64,000 nt of DNA from Desulfobulbaceae bacterium (GTDB lineage: Bacteria; Desulfobacterota; Desulfobulbia; Desulfobulbales; Desulfocapsaceae). A program made the translations under genes and the position numbers. The stretch is from contig QKIH01000007.1 in assembly GCA_003249645.1 (NCBI GenBank), forward strand, positions 1 to 64,000, given 5' to 3'. A model generated the notes under the pieces. It made no database searches. It was not told the origin of the DNA and saw nothing but the letters and a program-made list of their open reading frames with translations. This document shows positions 1-7,165 of the stretch, piece by piece. Every line of letters starts with the position of its first letter. Within the stretch, counting starts at the first letter, position 1.

Positions 1-12
1 AGGGGGTGAACC

Positions 13-762
13 ATGGCTGATGATAAAATGAAAAATCGCAAATCGATCCTGGTCACTCCGGAACTCTGTATTGGCTGCAGGGCATGTCAGGTTGCATGTA
101 AATCATGGAACCAGTTGCCAGGAATTAAGACTAAAAATCACGGCACCTATCAGAATCCGCCAGATCTGGCAAGTGCTGCATTCAACATCATTCGGTACAA
201 TGAAGTGCCGTCGAAGGAAAATCCTGTCCGCTGGCTTTTTGTCAGCAGGCGGTGCATGCACTGTGAAGATGCTGGCTGTATGACCATCTGCCCTACTCCC
301 GGTGCGATTTACCGTACACCGGAAGGCGCCGTGGCAACTGACAGCAGCAAGTGCATCGGATGTAAACTCTGTGTTCAGGCCTGTCCATTCGACGTACCGC
401 GTTACGGCGATGACGGCAAGATGAGCAAGTGCCATCTCTGCTATGACAGGATTGGCAATAAAACCTGTCCGACCGGGGCACTTCAGTTCGGTGAACGTAA
501 TGACCTGATTGCTTCCGCCCAGAAAGACGGTTTTAAAACCATCTATGGAGAAAAAGATCTCGGTGGTCTGGGTACGGTCTATGCCTTTAAAGAAGAGCCG
601 AAACTGTACGGAATGCTGGAAGATCCGCGTATTCCTTCAACTGTTGTTTTCTGGCATACGTATCTGAAACCGCTGTCTGCAATCGGTCTTGGCGGTGTGG
701 TTGCCGCGGCCGCTATTCATTATCTGGCCATCGGCCCCCACAAGGATGACAAGGAGGTGTAA
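13..762 (+). CDS. fdhB: Formate dehydrogenase beta subunit (iron-sulfur)
   Basis: Electron-transfer subunit that would carry electrons from the formate-oxidising catalytic subunit to the cytochrome b subunit. Ferredoxin-type cysteine groups are visible at C19/22/25/29, C81/84/89/93 and C114/117/120/124. A fourth group has only C140, C143 and C152: about seven residues, including the usual Pro-Ala-Cys, are missing after the DR of that motif. A single hydrophobic segment near residues 219-240 fits the membrane anchor of FdnH/FdoH-type subunits, and at 249 residues the protein is shorter than those (near 290). The start follows an AGGGGGTGA ribosome-binding site, and the stop is 1 base before the gamma-subunit ATG. 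The catalytic gene must lie left of the window. Confidence 0.93.
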   Translation: MADDKMKNRKSILVTPELCIGCRACQVACKSWNQLPGIKTKNHGTYQNPPDLASAAFNIIRYNEVPSKENPVRWLFVSRRCMHCEDAGCMTICPTPGAIYRTPEGAVATDSSKCIGCKLCVQACPFDVPRYGDDGKMSKCHLCYDRIGNKTCPTGALQFGERNDLIASAQKDGFKTIYGEKDLGGLGTVYAFKEEPKLYGMLEDPRIPSTVVFWHTYLKPLSAIGLGGVVAAAAIHYLAIGPHKDDKEV

Positions 763-763
763 C

Positions 764-1369
764 ATGGCTGAGATGATCAGAAAATCAAGTGTCGTTGAAG
801 TCATCAATCACTGGATACTTGCCGGCAGCTGCATGTTGCTGATGCTGTCCGGTTTTGCCTTCCTGTTCCATCTGGAACCGGTCGGAGCGATATTCGGTGG
901 TTTCGAGTCAATGAAAAACATTCACAACTACCTGGGAGTCGTATTTCTCCTCTCTCTGGCGCTGTCCATGGTTCATTATCTCAAAGATGCATTTGAGTAT
1001 GATGGTGACGACGTGAGGTGGTTCATGGTGGCAGGCGGTTATTTGTCTCACAAGGTCAAAGTTCCACCGATGGGTAAGTACAATCCCGGTCAGAAGCTCT
1101 ATTATCTTGCTGTGCTCGGTGCTGGTATCGCCATTGGCATTTCCGGCTTTGGCATGTGGCTGATGAAGGATAATGCTCAGGTAATGCTTCTTTCACACTT
1201 TATCCATAACATAGCCTTTGTAATCTTTGCGCTCGCTGCTCCGGTACATATCTACCTGGGCACCCTGGCAAATCCTGGAACATTCCAGATCATGGTCAAC
1301 GGCATGATGCCGCTTGCTGATGCCAAGAAAAAGCATCCAAAGTGGATAAAGGCAATTGGCAAAATGTAA
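764..1369 (+). CDS. Formate dehydrogenase gamma subunit (cytochrome b556 type)
   Basis: Membrane subunit of 201 residues that would hold haem b and pass electrons from the beta subunit to the quinone pool. Four hydrophobic segments are visible (about residues 18-38, 53-75, 110-132, 145-168), with histidines in or next to them (for example in NHW, KNIHNYLG, SHFIHN and PVHIYLG), as expected for the FdnI/FdoI family. The ATG at 764 is chosen over longer forms because AGGAGGTG lies just before it and it directly follows the fdhB stop. A strong intrinsic terminator follows, so fdhB and this gene form the end of a transcript that starts upstream of the window. Confidence 0.9.
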   Translation: MAEMIRKSSVVEVINHWILAGSCMLLMLSGFAFLFHLEPVGAIFGGFESMKNIHNYLGVVFLLSLALSMVHYLKDAFEYDGDDVRWFMVAGGYLSHKVKVPPMGKYNPGQKLYYLAVLGAGIAIGISGFGMWLMKDNAQVMLLSHFIHNIAFVIFALAAPVHIYLGTLANPGTFQIMVNGMMPLADAKKKHPKWIKAIGKM

Positions 1370-1402
1370 CTCCGTTGTTTATAATCTACAATGAAGAGGA
1401 AA

Positions 1403-1431
1403 GGGGATACAATCAATGTATCCCCTTTTTT
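1403..1431 (+). terminator. Intrinsic terminator after the formate dehydrogenase subunits
   Basis: A perfect 9-bp stem (GGGGATACA / TGTATCCCC) with loop ATCAA is followed by six T. It separates the fdh subunit genes from the selenoprotein gene, whose ATG is only 27 bases further on. I see no obvious promoter in that gap, so the downstream genes may depend on read-through. Confidence 0.9.
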
Positions 1432-1457
1432 GTCTTAATGAACTCAAGAGGTCAGTG

Positions 1458-2039
1458 ATGAAAAAATTTCTGGTCTGTATTGTTTTACTGCTTTTGTACA
1501 ACGTGGCACTGGCCGATCAGTCGCGGGTAGAAGTGCCGATTGGTGATTCTCCTGTGTTTGGCCCGGATGATGCCCCGGTGACCATTATCGAGTTTATCGA
1601 TTTTCAATGACCGCATTGTGTGGCGGCCGGTCCGGTCGTCAAGCAGATTATCGAATCCTACCCAGGCAAGATACGTCTGGTGATCAAGAACTATCCATAT
1701 AAGTATCGCGATTTTTCAAGACTTGCAGCCGAGGCAACACTTGCCGCCGGGGATCAAGGCAAATACTGGCAGATGCATGATCTCCTGCTTGTTCGATCCC
1801 CTGATCTTGACAGGCAGCATCTCATCAGCTATGCCCAGGAGTTGGGACTCGATGTAGCAAAATTTACTGAAGCCCTGGACACAAAGAAGCATGATGACAA
1901 AATTAACGGTGATCTCAAGCTGGCCGAATCGATGGATCTCTATAATACACCTACTTTCTATATCAACGGGATTCAGGTGATCGGTGAGAGGTCCTTTGAC
2001 TTCTTCAAAACACTCATTGATAAGGAACTTGGCCTATGA
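1458..2039 (+). CDS. DsbA-like thiol:disulfide oxidoreductase, probable selenoprotein (UPHC active site)
   Basis: About 193 residues if the in-frame TGA at 1608-1610 is read as selenocysteine. The frame continues without shift on both sides: ...EFIDFQ, then TGA, then PHCVAAGP..., so the stop falls exactly at the first cysteine of the CPHC motif of DsbA/thioredoxin-fold enzymes. The DAPVTIIEF strand before it and the later cis-Pro region (NTPTFYING) are intact, which argues against a decayed gene. A signal peptide (MKKFLVCIVLLLLYNVALA) points to export to the periplasm. The ATG at 1458 has an AGAGGT site before it; the longer start at 1416 would lie within the upstream terminator. A SECIS-like hairpin begins 10 bases after the TGA. 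The stop overlaps the next gene (ATGA). Selenoprotein DsbA-like proteins are known, and formate dehydrogenase loci often imply selenocysteine machinery. The alternative is a point-mutated pseudogene or a base error. Confidence 0.82.
1608..1641 (+). promoter_or_regulatory. Selenocysteine UGA codon with bacterial SECIS-like hairpin
   Basis: TGA at 1608-1610 is followed after 10 bases by an 8-bp stem: 1621-1628 (TGGCGGCC) pairs with 1634-1641 (GGTCGTCA), including two G-U pairs. The loop GGTCC contains the GGUC seen in the apical loop of the E. coli fdhF element. The spacing matches the roughly 11 bases known for bacterial SECIS elements recognised by SelB. The hairpin lies inside the coding frame, as bacterial SECIS elements do. 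The pairing was worked out by hand and not folded by software. Confidence 0.75.
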
Positions 2040-3109
2040 CACGGATAAAAATGGCGGGGAGAATATTTCTTAACGTTGCTTTTATCCTTTCTCTTCCCGT
2101 GATGGTGATGGCTGGAAAGCTTGATCCGATGGGTGAAATTCCTCATCCTGCTGACAATCCGGGCACTCCTGCAAAGATAGAGCTTGGTAAAAAACTGTTT
2201 TTTGATCGCAGGCTTTCAGGTGACGGCACCATGAGCTGCGCTACCTGTCATGATCCTCAGCAGGGATTTGGCGACGGTCTGGATATCTCCCAGAACTATC
2301 CAACCACCAGGAACTGGCGAAATGCACCGACCATCCTCAACGTAGCCTTTGTGAATCACCTGTTCCATGACGGGCGGTCGGCAACTCTTGAGGAGCAGGC
2401 TCTTGTACCGATGATGTCAGCCTTCGAGATGAACCAGAATCTTGATTATGTTGAAGAGGAGGTTCGTTCTGTTCCCGAATATGTTGACGAATTTACAGTC
2501 GTTTTTGGCGACGGCGATATTACCAGGCAGCGTATCGGCATGGCCATTGCCGCCTTTGAGCGAACCCTGGTTTCAAGAGATACCCAACTTGATCGAGTCC
2601 TTCAGGGGGAAAAGAATGTCTTGTCACCTGAAGCCGAAAAAGGATATGCACTGTTTACAGGCAAAGGAAGATGCACACAGTGTCATTATGGAGTCGGCCT
2701 GAGTGACAACAGCTTTCATGCTCTTCAGGTGAAAGAGAATCCCGAACACCTTACAGACCCTCGAATTGCTGCAACAAGACGTTTTGTAGCCAAAATTAAC
2801 GGGTATGCGGAGTATCGGACTCTTGCCGAAGACCCCGGCAGATATCTCATGACAAAGTCTTCCGAAGACTGGAAAGCTTTCAAGACCCCAACGCTCAGAG
2901 ACATTGCCATTACCGGGCCGTACATGCATAACGGAGTCTATGCGAATCTCGATGAAGTTATAGAATTTTTCAACGCCGGCGGAGGTGAGGGCAACAGTGC
3001 CTTGCAGCCGCTGCATCTTACCGGCGAGGAAAAACAACAGCTTCGGACATTTCTGGAACAGGGACTGGCCGGAGCCCCGATAGAATTTTCCTATCCAAAA
3101 ATACCGTAA
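2036..3109 (+). CDS. Di-haem cytochrome c peroxidase / MauG family protein
   Basis: Exported enzyme of 357 residues, with a signal peptide at its N-terminus (hydrophobic stretch ending near MAGKLDP). Two haem c sites are visible, CATCH near residue 68 and CTQCH near residue 213. The later PYMHNGVY segment carries the methionine and histidine conserved in bacterial cytochrome c peroxidases. The family reduces hydrogen peroxide with electrons from small cytochromes; some members oxidise other substrates. The start overlaps the selenoprotein stop by four bases, so translation is probably coupled, and fdhE follows after 8 bases. The context suggests oxidant defence or disulfide balance in the periplasm of an anaerobe (inference). 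Confidence 0.9.
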   Translation: MTRIKMAGRIFLNVAFILSLPVMVMAGKLDPMGEIPHPADNPGTPAKIELGKKLFFDRRLSGDGTMSCATCHDPQQGFGDGLDISQNYPTTRNWRNAPTILNVAFVNHLFHDGRSATLEEQALVPMMSAFEMNQNLDYVEEEVRSVPEYVDEFTVVFGDGDITRQRIGMAIAAFERTLVSRDTQLDRVLQGEKNVLSPEAEKGYALFTGKGRCTQCHYGVGLSDNSFHALQVKENPEHLTDPRIAATRRFVAKINGYAEYRTLAEDPGRYLMTKSSEDWKAFKTPTLRDIAITGPYMHNGVYANLDEVIEFFNAGGGEGNSALQPLHLTGEEKQQLRTFLEQGLAGAPIEFSYPKIP

Positions 3110-3117
3110 GGAGCATC

Positions 3118-3885
3118 ATGAGTTTAGAAATTCAGGAACTGATAGACAGGAAACCGCATCTCAAGGATCCCCTGGAACTGTATGCAAAATGGCAGCAGTT
3201 CAACGGTGAATTGGCTGAACTACTGCCGAAACAACGGCCATCAGTATCCGCTGAAGACGCCAAATCTTATCCACGTGAAAAGGCAAGATCTGCGTTCCAG
3301 CTGTTTACCTCAATCTTTGACCTGCCAGCAGAAGATCTTGAACCTCTCGGCCAGGCGATGGAACAAGGTGATATAGATTTTATGCGCCTGCCGCTTGATG
3401 AGTTCCCTCAGCTTTCCCTGCCCTTATCTGAAGAGGAGCTGGCCCCTATCATGTTTCTGTTGAGCAAACCATATTTTCAGACCCTGCGGCAAAGTTTTCC
3501 TTTAGACGGACGCCAGTGGGAAGACGGACGCTGTCCTCTGTGTTCTGCAAAAGCAGCACTGGCCTCAGTAATTGAAGGCCCTCAACGCATTCTGCATTGC
3601 ACCTACTGCGGGACCTCCGGCCAGTTTAAATTTATCGGCTGTCCGAATTGCGGATCGACAGATACGCCAGACCTCAGCACTATCATCTCTGATGATGAGC
3701 CAGGGTTCAGGATTGCCACCTGCGATGCATGCCATACCTATGTAAAAGTGGTTGAGAGTTCTGTTCTTAAGGAGATGACCATGGAACAGGCGGATATTGC
3801 AAGCCTTCCACTTGATATTGTTGCCCAGCAGAAAGGGTATACACGAATGGCCCCCAACCCGATAGGTCTGAAAAAGATGGATTGA
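3118..3885 (+). CDS. fdhE: Formate dehydrogenase accessory protein FdhE
   Basis: Cytoplasmic factor of 255 residues needed to mature membrane formate dehydrogenases. Four CxxC pairs in the C-terminal half (CPLC, CTYC, CPNC, CDAC) make the rubredoxin-like metal-binding part typical of FdhE. The N-terminal half is helical and acidic, as in the family. An AAGGAG site precedes the ATG, and the preceding peroxidase gene ends 8 bases upstream. Its place here ties the selenoprotein and peroxidase genes to the formate dehydrogenase locus. Confidence 0.92.
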   Translation: MSLEIQELIDRKPHLKDPLELYAKWQQFNGELAELLPKQRPSVSAEDAKSYPREKARSAFQLFTSIFDLPAEDLEPLGQAMEQGDIDFMRLPLDEFPQLSLPLSEEELAPIMFLLSKPYFQTLRQSFPLDGRQWEDGRCPLCSAKAALASVIEGPQRILHCTYCGTSGQFKFIGCPNCGSTDTPDLSTIISDDEPGFRIATCDACHTYVKVVESSVLKEMTMEQADIASLPLDIVAQQKGYTRMAPNPIGLKKMD

Positions 3886-4040
3886 AAGCCAAGCTCTGCC
3901 CTGTCTGTCATCTGCCTCAGCATCATATCCGTCCTCGAAGGTTTCCGATTCTGGTGCATGGAATCGACGACATTTTTCAGGACTGGCTGTCAGGAAAACT
4001 GACAATTTTCAGCGGCAATATGTTGATTAAGCAAAAAAAA

Positions 4041-4072
4041 AGCCCCCGAACAACTGTTCGGGGGCTTTTCTT
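4041..4072. terminator. Bidirectional intrinsic terminator between fdhE and the purH-like gene
   Basis: A near-perfect palindrome (AGCCCCCGAACA / TGTTCGGGGGCT) is flanked by an A run on the left and a T-rich run on the right. It can therefore end both the rightward fdhE transcript and the leftward AICAR transformylase transcript. Confidence 0.92.
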
Positions 4073-4089
4073 TTTTCAAATGAAACGTA

Positions 4090-5379
4090 TCAGTGTTTGA
4101 AAGAACGCTGCCCAGTATACATCATCGCAACCTGCGGGTCAGCTTCATTACAGGCCTGGATAGTCTCAAAATCCCGCATTGAACCGCCAGCCTGAAGAAT
4201 TGCCGTCACGCCCTGTTTTATTCCGACATCCGCACCGTCTCTGAACGGGAAGAAAGCATCAGAAATCATGACAGTGCCGGGAAGATTTGCTCTGTCTGCT
4301 TTTACTTTGGCATCAATCTCTTCCAGCAGTTCTTGATCTTTTTCGCCCTTGGAGACCTGCAGAGCAAGATCGGCATAAGGGACGTTGTAGGCATCGTAGC
4401 AGATAATATCTGCATATTTTATATATGCCTTGTGAACAGCAATCTCGGCAACTCCAACCCTGTCCTGTTCACCGGTACCTATACCAACGGTGCAGCCGTC
4501 TTTTACGTAAAGCACGGAGTTTGAGGTCACACCATGCTCAATGGCCCAGCCAAACAACATATCATCTATTTCTCTTTGACTTGGCTGACGTTCGCAGGCA
4601 AACTCCTCGCCCTTCCAGGTAGCGGTAGCAGGTTTAAGATCATTGACGGAACGAATCGAATTCACAGCTGACTGCTGTACGATAATTCCTCCGTCGATAA
4701 GCGATTTGAAATCTATAAAACGGAATTTCTCAAAATCGGCCAAGCGGTCAATTCCGGCCATTTTGATTACCCGAAGGTTTTTCCGTTTCTTGATAATATC
4801 AAGGCTCCCTTCTTCGTAATCAGGGGCACAGACAACCTCCAGATAATTTTCTGCAAGCAGGTTGGCTGTCTCGATATCACAGGGACGGTTCATGATTACA
4901 GCTCCGCCAAAGGCAGCAATTCTGTCACAGCGGTTTGCTCTGTCAAAAGCATTGGCCAGACTTTCACCGTAAGCAGCGCCGCACGGATTGTTATGTTTAA
5001 GAATAACCGCTGCTGGTTTATCCATCAGATATTTGATAATATTCAATCCGTTATCGACGTCGGTAAGATTGATCTTACCAGGATGTTTGCCCACCTGAAG
5101 CATATCTTCAACATCGATTGCTGAAACGAGGCCGTTGCCAGGGTCGATAAACTTGCAGTTACCAAGTGTTAAATTCCCATTAACCAGCTCATAGAGTGCC
5201 GCTTCCTGATCAGGATTTTCACCATAACGGATTCCACGCTCATCAAAAGATCCATCCTCCTGCTTTATCTTCCAGGTGCGTTTACGATACACCAGCTTCT
5301 GATCACCGAAACTGATGGTCATATCCATTGGAAAACTGTCACCAAGAATGGTCGAATACATCTTTTTTATATCACTCAT
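4090..5379 (-). CDS. purH: AICAR transformylase, stand-alone (PurH C-terminal domain only)
   Basis: Transfers a formyl group from 10-formyl-THF to AICAR, the ninth step of purine synthesis. The 429 residues match only the transformylase part of bifunctional PurH: RYGENPDQEAALY at 51-63, KHNNPCG (with the catalytic Lys-His) at 128-134, and the usual RSFKH C-terminus. The roughly 190-residue N-terminal MGS-like IMP cyclohydrolase domain of the usual 510-530 residue enzyme is absent, and nothing upstream on the strand encodes it. A separate cyclohydrolase (a PurH N-domain protein or PurO type) would be needed elsewhere. AGGAA lies about 7 bases before the ATG. The gene ends near the shared terminator and is preceded by the glmU-like gene on the same strand. 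Confidence 0.9.
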   Translation of the reverse strand: MSDIKKMYSTILGDSFPMDMTISFGDQKLVYRKRTWKIKQEDGSFDERGIRYGENPDQEAALYELVNGNLTLGNCKFIDPGNGLVSAIDVEDMLQVGKHPGKINLTDVDNGLNIIKYLMDKPAAVILKHNNPCGAAYGESLANAFDRANRCDRIAAFGGAVIMNRPCDIETANLLAENYLEVVCAPDYEEGSLDIIKKRKNLRVIKMAGIDRLADFEKFRFIDFKSLIDGGIIVQQSAVNSIRSVNDLKPATATWKGEEFACERQPSQREIDDMLFGWAIEHGVTSNSVLYVKDGCTVGIGTGEQDRVGVAEIAVHKAYIKYADIICYDAYNVPYADLALQVSKGEKDQELLEEIDAKVKADRANLPGTVMISDAFFPFRDGADVGIKQGVTAILQAGGSMRDFETIQACNEADPQVAMMYTGQRSFKH

Positions 5380-5477
5380 CGTTTATTCCTATTTTCTTCT
5401 AAAGCGACAGAGCCGCAGTTGTTTATGATAGCCTTTGGGCACTCTGTTTGACATGGCACTCAATTCGTGGGCCTATA

Positions 5478-5588
5478 CTAGAAAGTTTTTTCGCTTCGGG
5501 CAAGCGTTTTAGCCCTTATGCAGAGTGTTTCCAGCTTTTCAGACTCAGACGCATAGCCGGCTATCTGCCTTTGTTTCGTATCATCCAA
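5478..5588 (-). CDS. Possible small coupled ORF after the glmU-like gene (uncertain)
   Basis: A 36-codon frame opens with TTG overlapping the last codons of the glmU-like gene and ends at TAG. The product would be short, charged and probably helical (it contains SESEKLETL and IRAKTLARSEK). Its composition looks more protein-like than chance, but there is no clear ribosome-binding site and I do not recognise a family. The remaining bases up to the purH-like gene show nothing else. It could be a translationally coupled microprotein or nothing. Confidence 0.2.
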   Translation of the reverse strand: MDDTKQRQIAGYASESEKLETLCIRAKTLARSEKTF

Positions 5589-6594
5589 TAAGACAGGTAT
5601 GAGGCGCAACCGCTCGTCCCCTTTCCAGCTTTTGTCCCTTCACATAGGCCCCTGGTCCTATCTGGACGCCGTCTTCAAGCTCGGAGTCAATAATAACCGC
5701 TCCATTTTCTATGATGCAGTCTTTTCCAATTACGCATCTGCCCCTTACCTCGACCCCATGCATGAGCAGACTGTCACGCCCTATTTCAGACTTGGCTGAA
5801 ACAGAGATCGTCTGTGGGAACTGCATTGTCACCCCCTGCAACATAAGTTCGCTATTGCGTCGCATAACAAGAACCTGGTGAGCCTGAGCCAGTTCTACCC
5901 GAGAATTAACCCCAAGAACGTGTAATGGCTGAGGGTGAACGAAGCTTTTGACTTCCATGCCCTGGTTGACCGCAATCGAAACAATGTCAGTTAGATACAC
6001 TTCACCTTGTGCATTATCGGTACCGACCTGCTTCAGTGTTGCAAAAAGAAATGGAAGATTAACACAGTAAATCCCGGCATTTATCTCACGAATCTTCTTC
6101 TGCTCAGGATCTGCGTCTTTTTCTTCGACAATTTTAAGAATAGAGCCGCTCTCATCGGTTATTATTCTGCCGTAGTTGGACGGGTTTTCCAGTACTGTTG
6201 TCATCAGCGTTATTGGTGCTTCTGAAGCCAGATGCTGTTCATACATTGCCTTTAAGGTCTCGGGAAGTATCAATGGGGTATCACCGCAGACAATCATCAC
6301 AACACCATCACGGTTTGCACAAACACTCTCTGCGGCCATAACGGCATGGCCGGTTCCCAACTGCTGCTGCTGCACGGCAAAATCCACCGTAAATCCATTG
6401 AGAGAGCTCCGAACCTTCTCTTCCTGATGACCGACTACGACAATAGTCTGGGCCGGGTTAAGATAAAGAAGAGACTCAATTACATAATGGACCATAGGTC
6501 GATTAAAGACCTCATGGAGTACTTTAGCCTTTTCTGACTTCATTCTGGTTCCTTTACCGGCTGCCAGAACAACAGTTGTCAGTGGTATATTCAT
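5581..6594 (-). CDS. glmU: UDP-GlcNAc pyrophosphorylase-like protein (short GlmU)
   Basis: Nucleotidyltransferase that would form UDP-GlcNAc from UTP and GlcNAc-1-phosphate for peptidoglycan and lipopolysaccharide. The N-terminal GT-A domain has LAAGKGTRM at residues 10-18, then EKAKVLHEV, QQQLGTGHAV and the CGDTPL metal-binding segment. From about residue 250 only a few left-handed beta-helix turns follow, and the protein stops at 337. Full GlmU has about 450 residues, and the missing part holds the acetyltransferase active site. It is therefore probably a single-function uridylyltransferase, with acetylation done by another enzyme (inference). No disrupted continuation of the helix domain is visible downstream, so it looks like a natural short form. 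Confidence 0.85.
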   Translation of the reverse strand: MNIPLTTVVLAAGKGTRMKSEKAKVLHEVFNRPMVHYVIESLLYLNPAQTIVVVGHQEEKVRSSLNGFTVDFAVQQQQLGTGHAVMAAESVCANRDGVVMIVCGDTPLILPETLKAMYEQHLASEAPITLMTTVLENPSNYGRIITDESGSILKIVEEKDADPEQKKIREINAGIYCVNLPFLFATLKQVGTDNAQGEVYLTDIVSIAVNQGMEVKSFVHPQPLHVLGVNSRVELAQAHQVLVMRRNSELMLQGVTMQFPQTISVSAKSEIGRDSLLMHGVEVRGRCVIGKDCIIENGAVIIDSELEDGVQIGPGAYVKGQKLERGRAVAPHTCLIG

Positions 6595-6770
6595 AGAAAT
6601 TCTCCGTTATGAAGAAAGTTATTATGATTACATCGATACATTTCCGGTCAAGCCCCACTGGTACGCAGTGAAACCTCTCTAGAAAGAAAGCTTGACCAAT
6701 TTAACGACTCTTTGTACATCACAGATGAAACTGTTGAATCAAAACGTAACATCCATATTCAAGCAAAAAC

Positions 6771-7163
6771 ATGGAAAAAACATCACCAAAAGGGAAATCG
6801 GCCAGTGGACTGAAACGGATTATCAACGCCTCGTTCTATTCCATTGCCGGCCTGAAAGCAGCCATTCAGCATGAAGCATCCTTCCGCCAGGAACTGCTGG
6901 CATCGATTCTTATGCTCCCCATTCTCATCTGGCTGCCGATACCATCATATCTAAAATGGATGACTGTGCTCGCCCATCTTCTTGTTCTCATCACAGAGCT
7001 ACTCAATTCAGCAGTCGAGGCGGTGGTTGATTTAGCCTCTCCAGAGTATCATCTCCTGGCAAAACGGGCAAAAGATCTCGGCAGCGCAGCGGTGCTCCTG
7101 ACCCTCATTCCGACAGGTCTGCTATGGTGTTATGCCATTTATCTGAGTTTCTTTGCCGGCTAG
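6771..7163 (+). CDS. dgkA: Diacylglycerol kinase DgkA
   Basis: Small inner-membrane kinase that phosphorylates diacylglycerol, recycling lipid left by envelope glycan modification. The 130 residues hold three hydrophobic helices and the family signature ELLNSAVEAVVD, followed by the KRAKDLGSAAV segment. Length fits the family (about 120-130). There is no clear ribosome-binding site before the ATG at 6771; the alternative in-frame starts I see are within the conserved part. It converges with the YibQ-type gene, with only two bases between the stops. Confidence 0.92.
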   Translation: MEKTSPKGKSASGLKRIINASFYSIAGLKAAIQHEASFRQELLASILMLPILIWLPIPSYLKWMTVLAHLLVLITELLNSAVEAVVDLASPEYHLLAKRAKDLGSAAVLLTLIPTGLLWCYAIYLSFFAG

Positions 7164-7165
7164 AA

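Noticed and set aside
1416-1610. A 64-residue protein ending at 1610 as a gene of its own
   Set aside because: Its start lies inside the terminator hairpin and it ends exactly at the redox motif; it is the front of the selenoprotein.
3882-4100. TTG-started 72-codon frame with a CPVCH motif overlapping the fdhE stop
   Set aside because: It runs through a perfect bidirectional terminator and into the end of the opposite gene; the second half looks random. A truncated zinc-ribbon remnant cannot be excluded.
6640-6810. Protein-like run before dgkA (KLDQFNDSLYITDETV)
   Set aside because: No start codon downstream of a stop in that frame, and it ends inside dgkA; may be chance or a small gene remnant.
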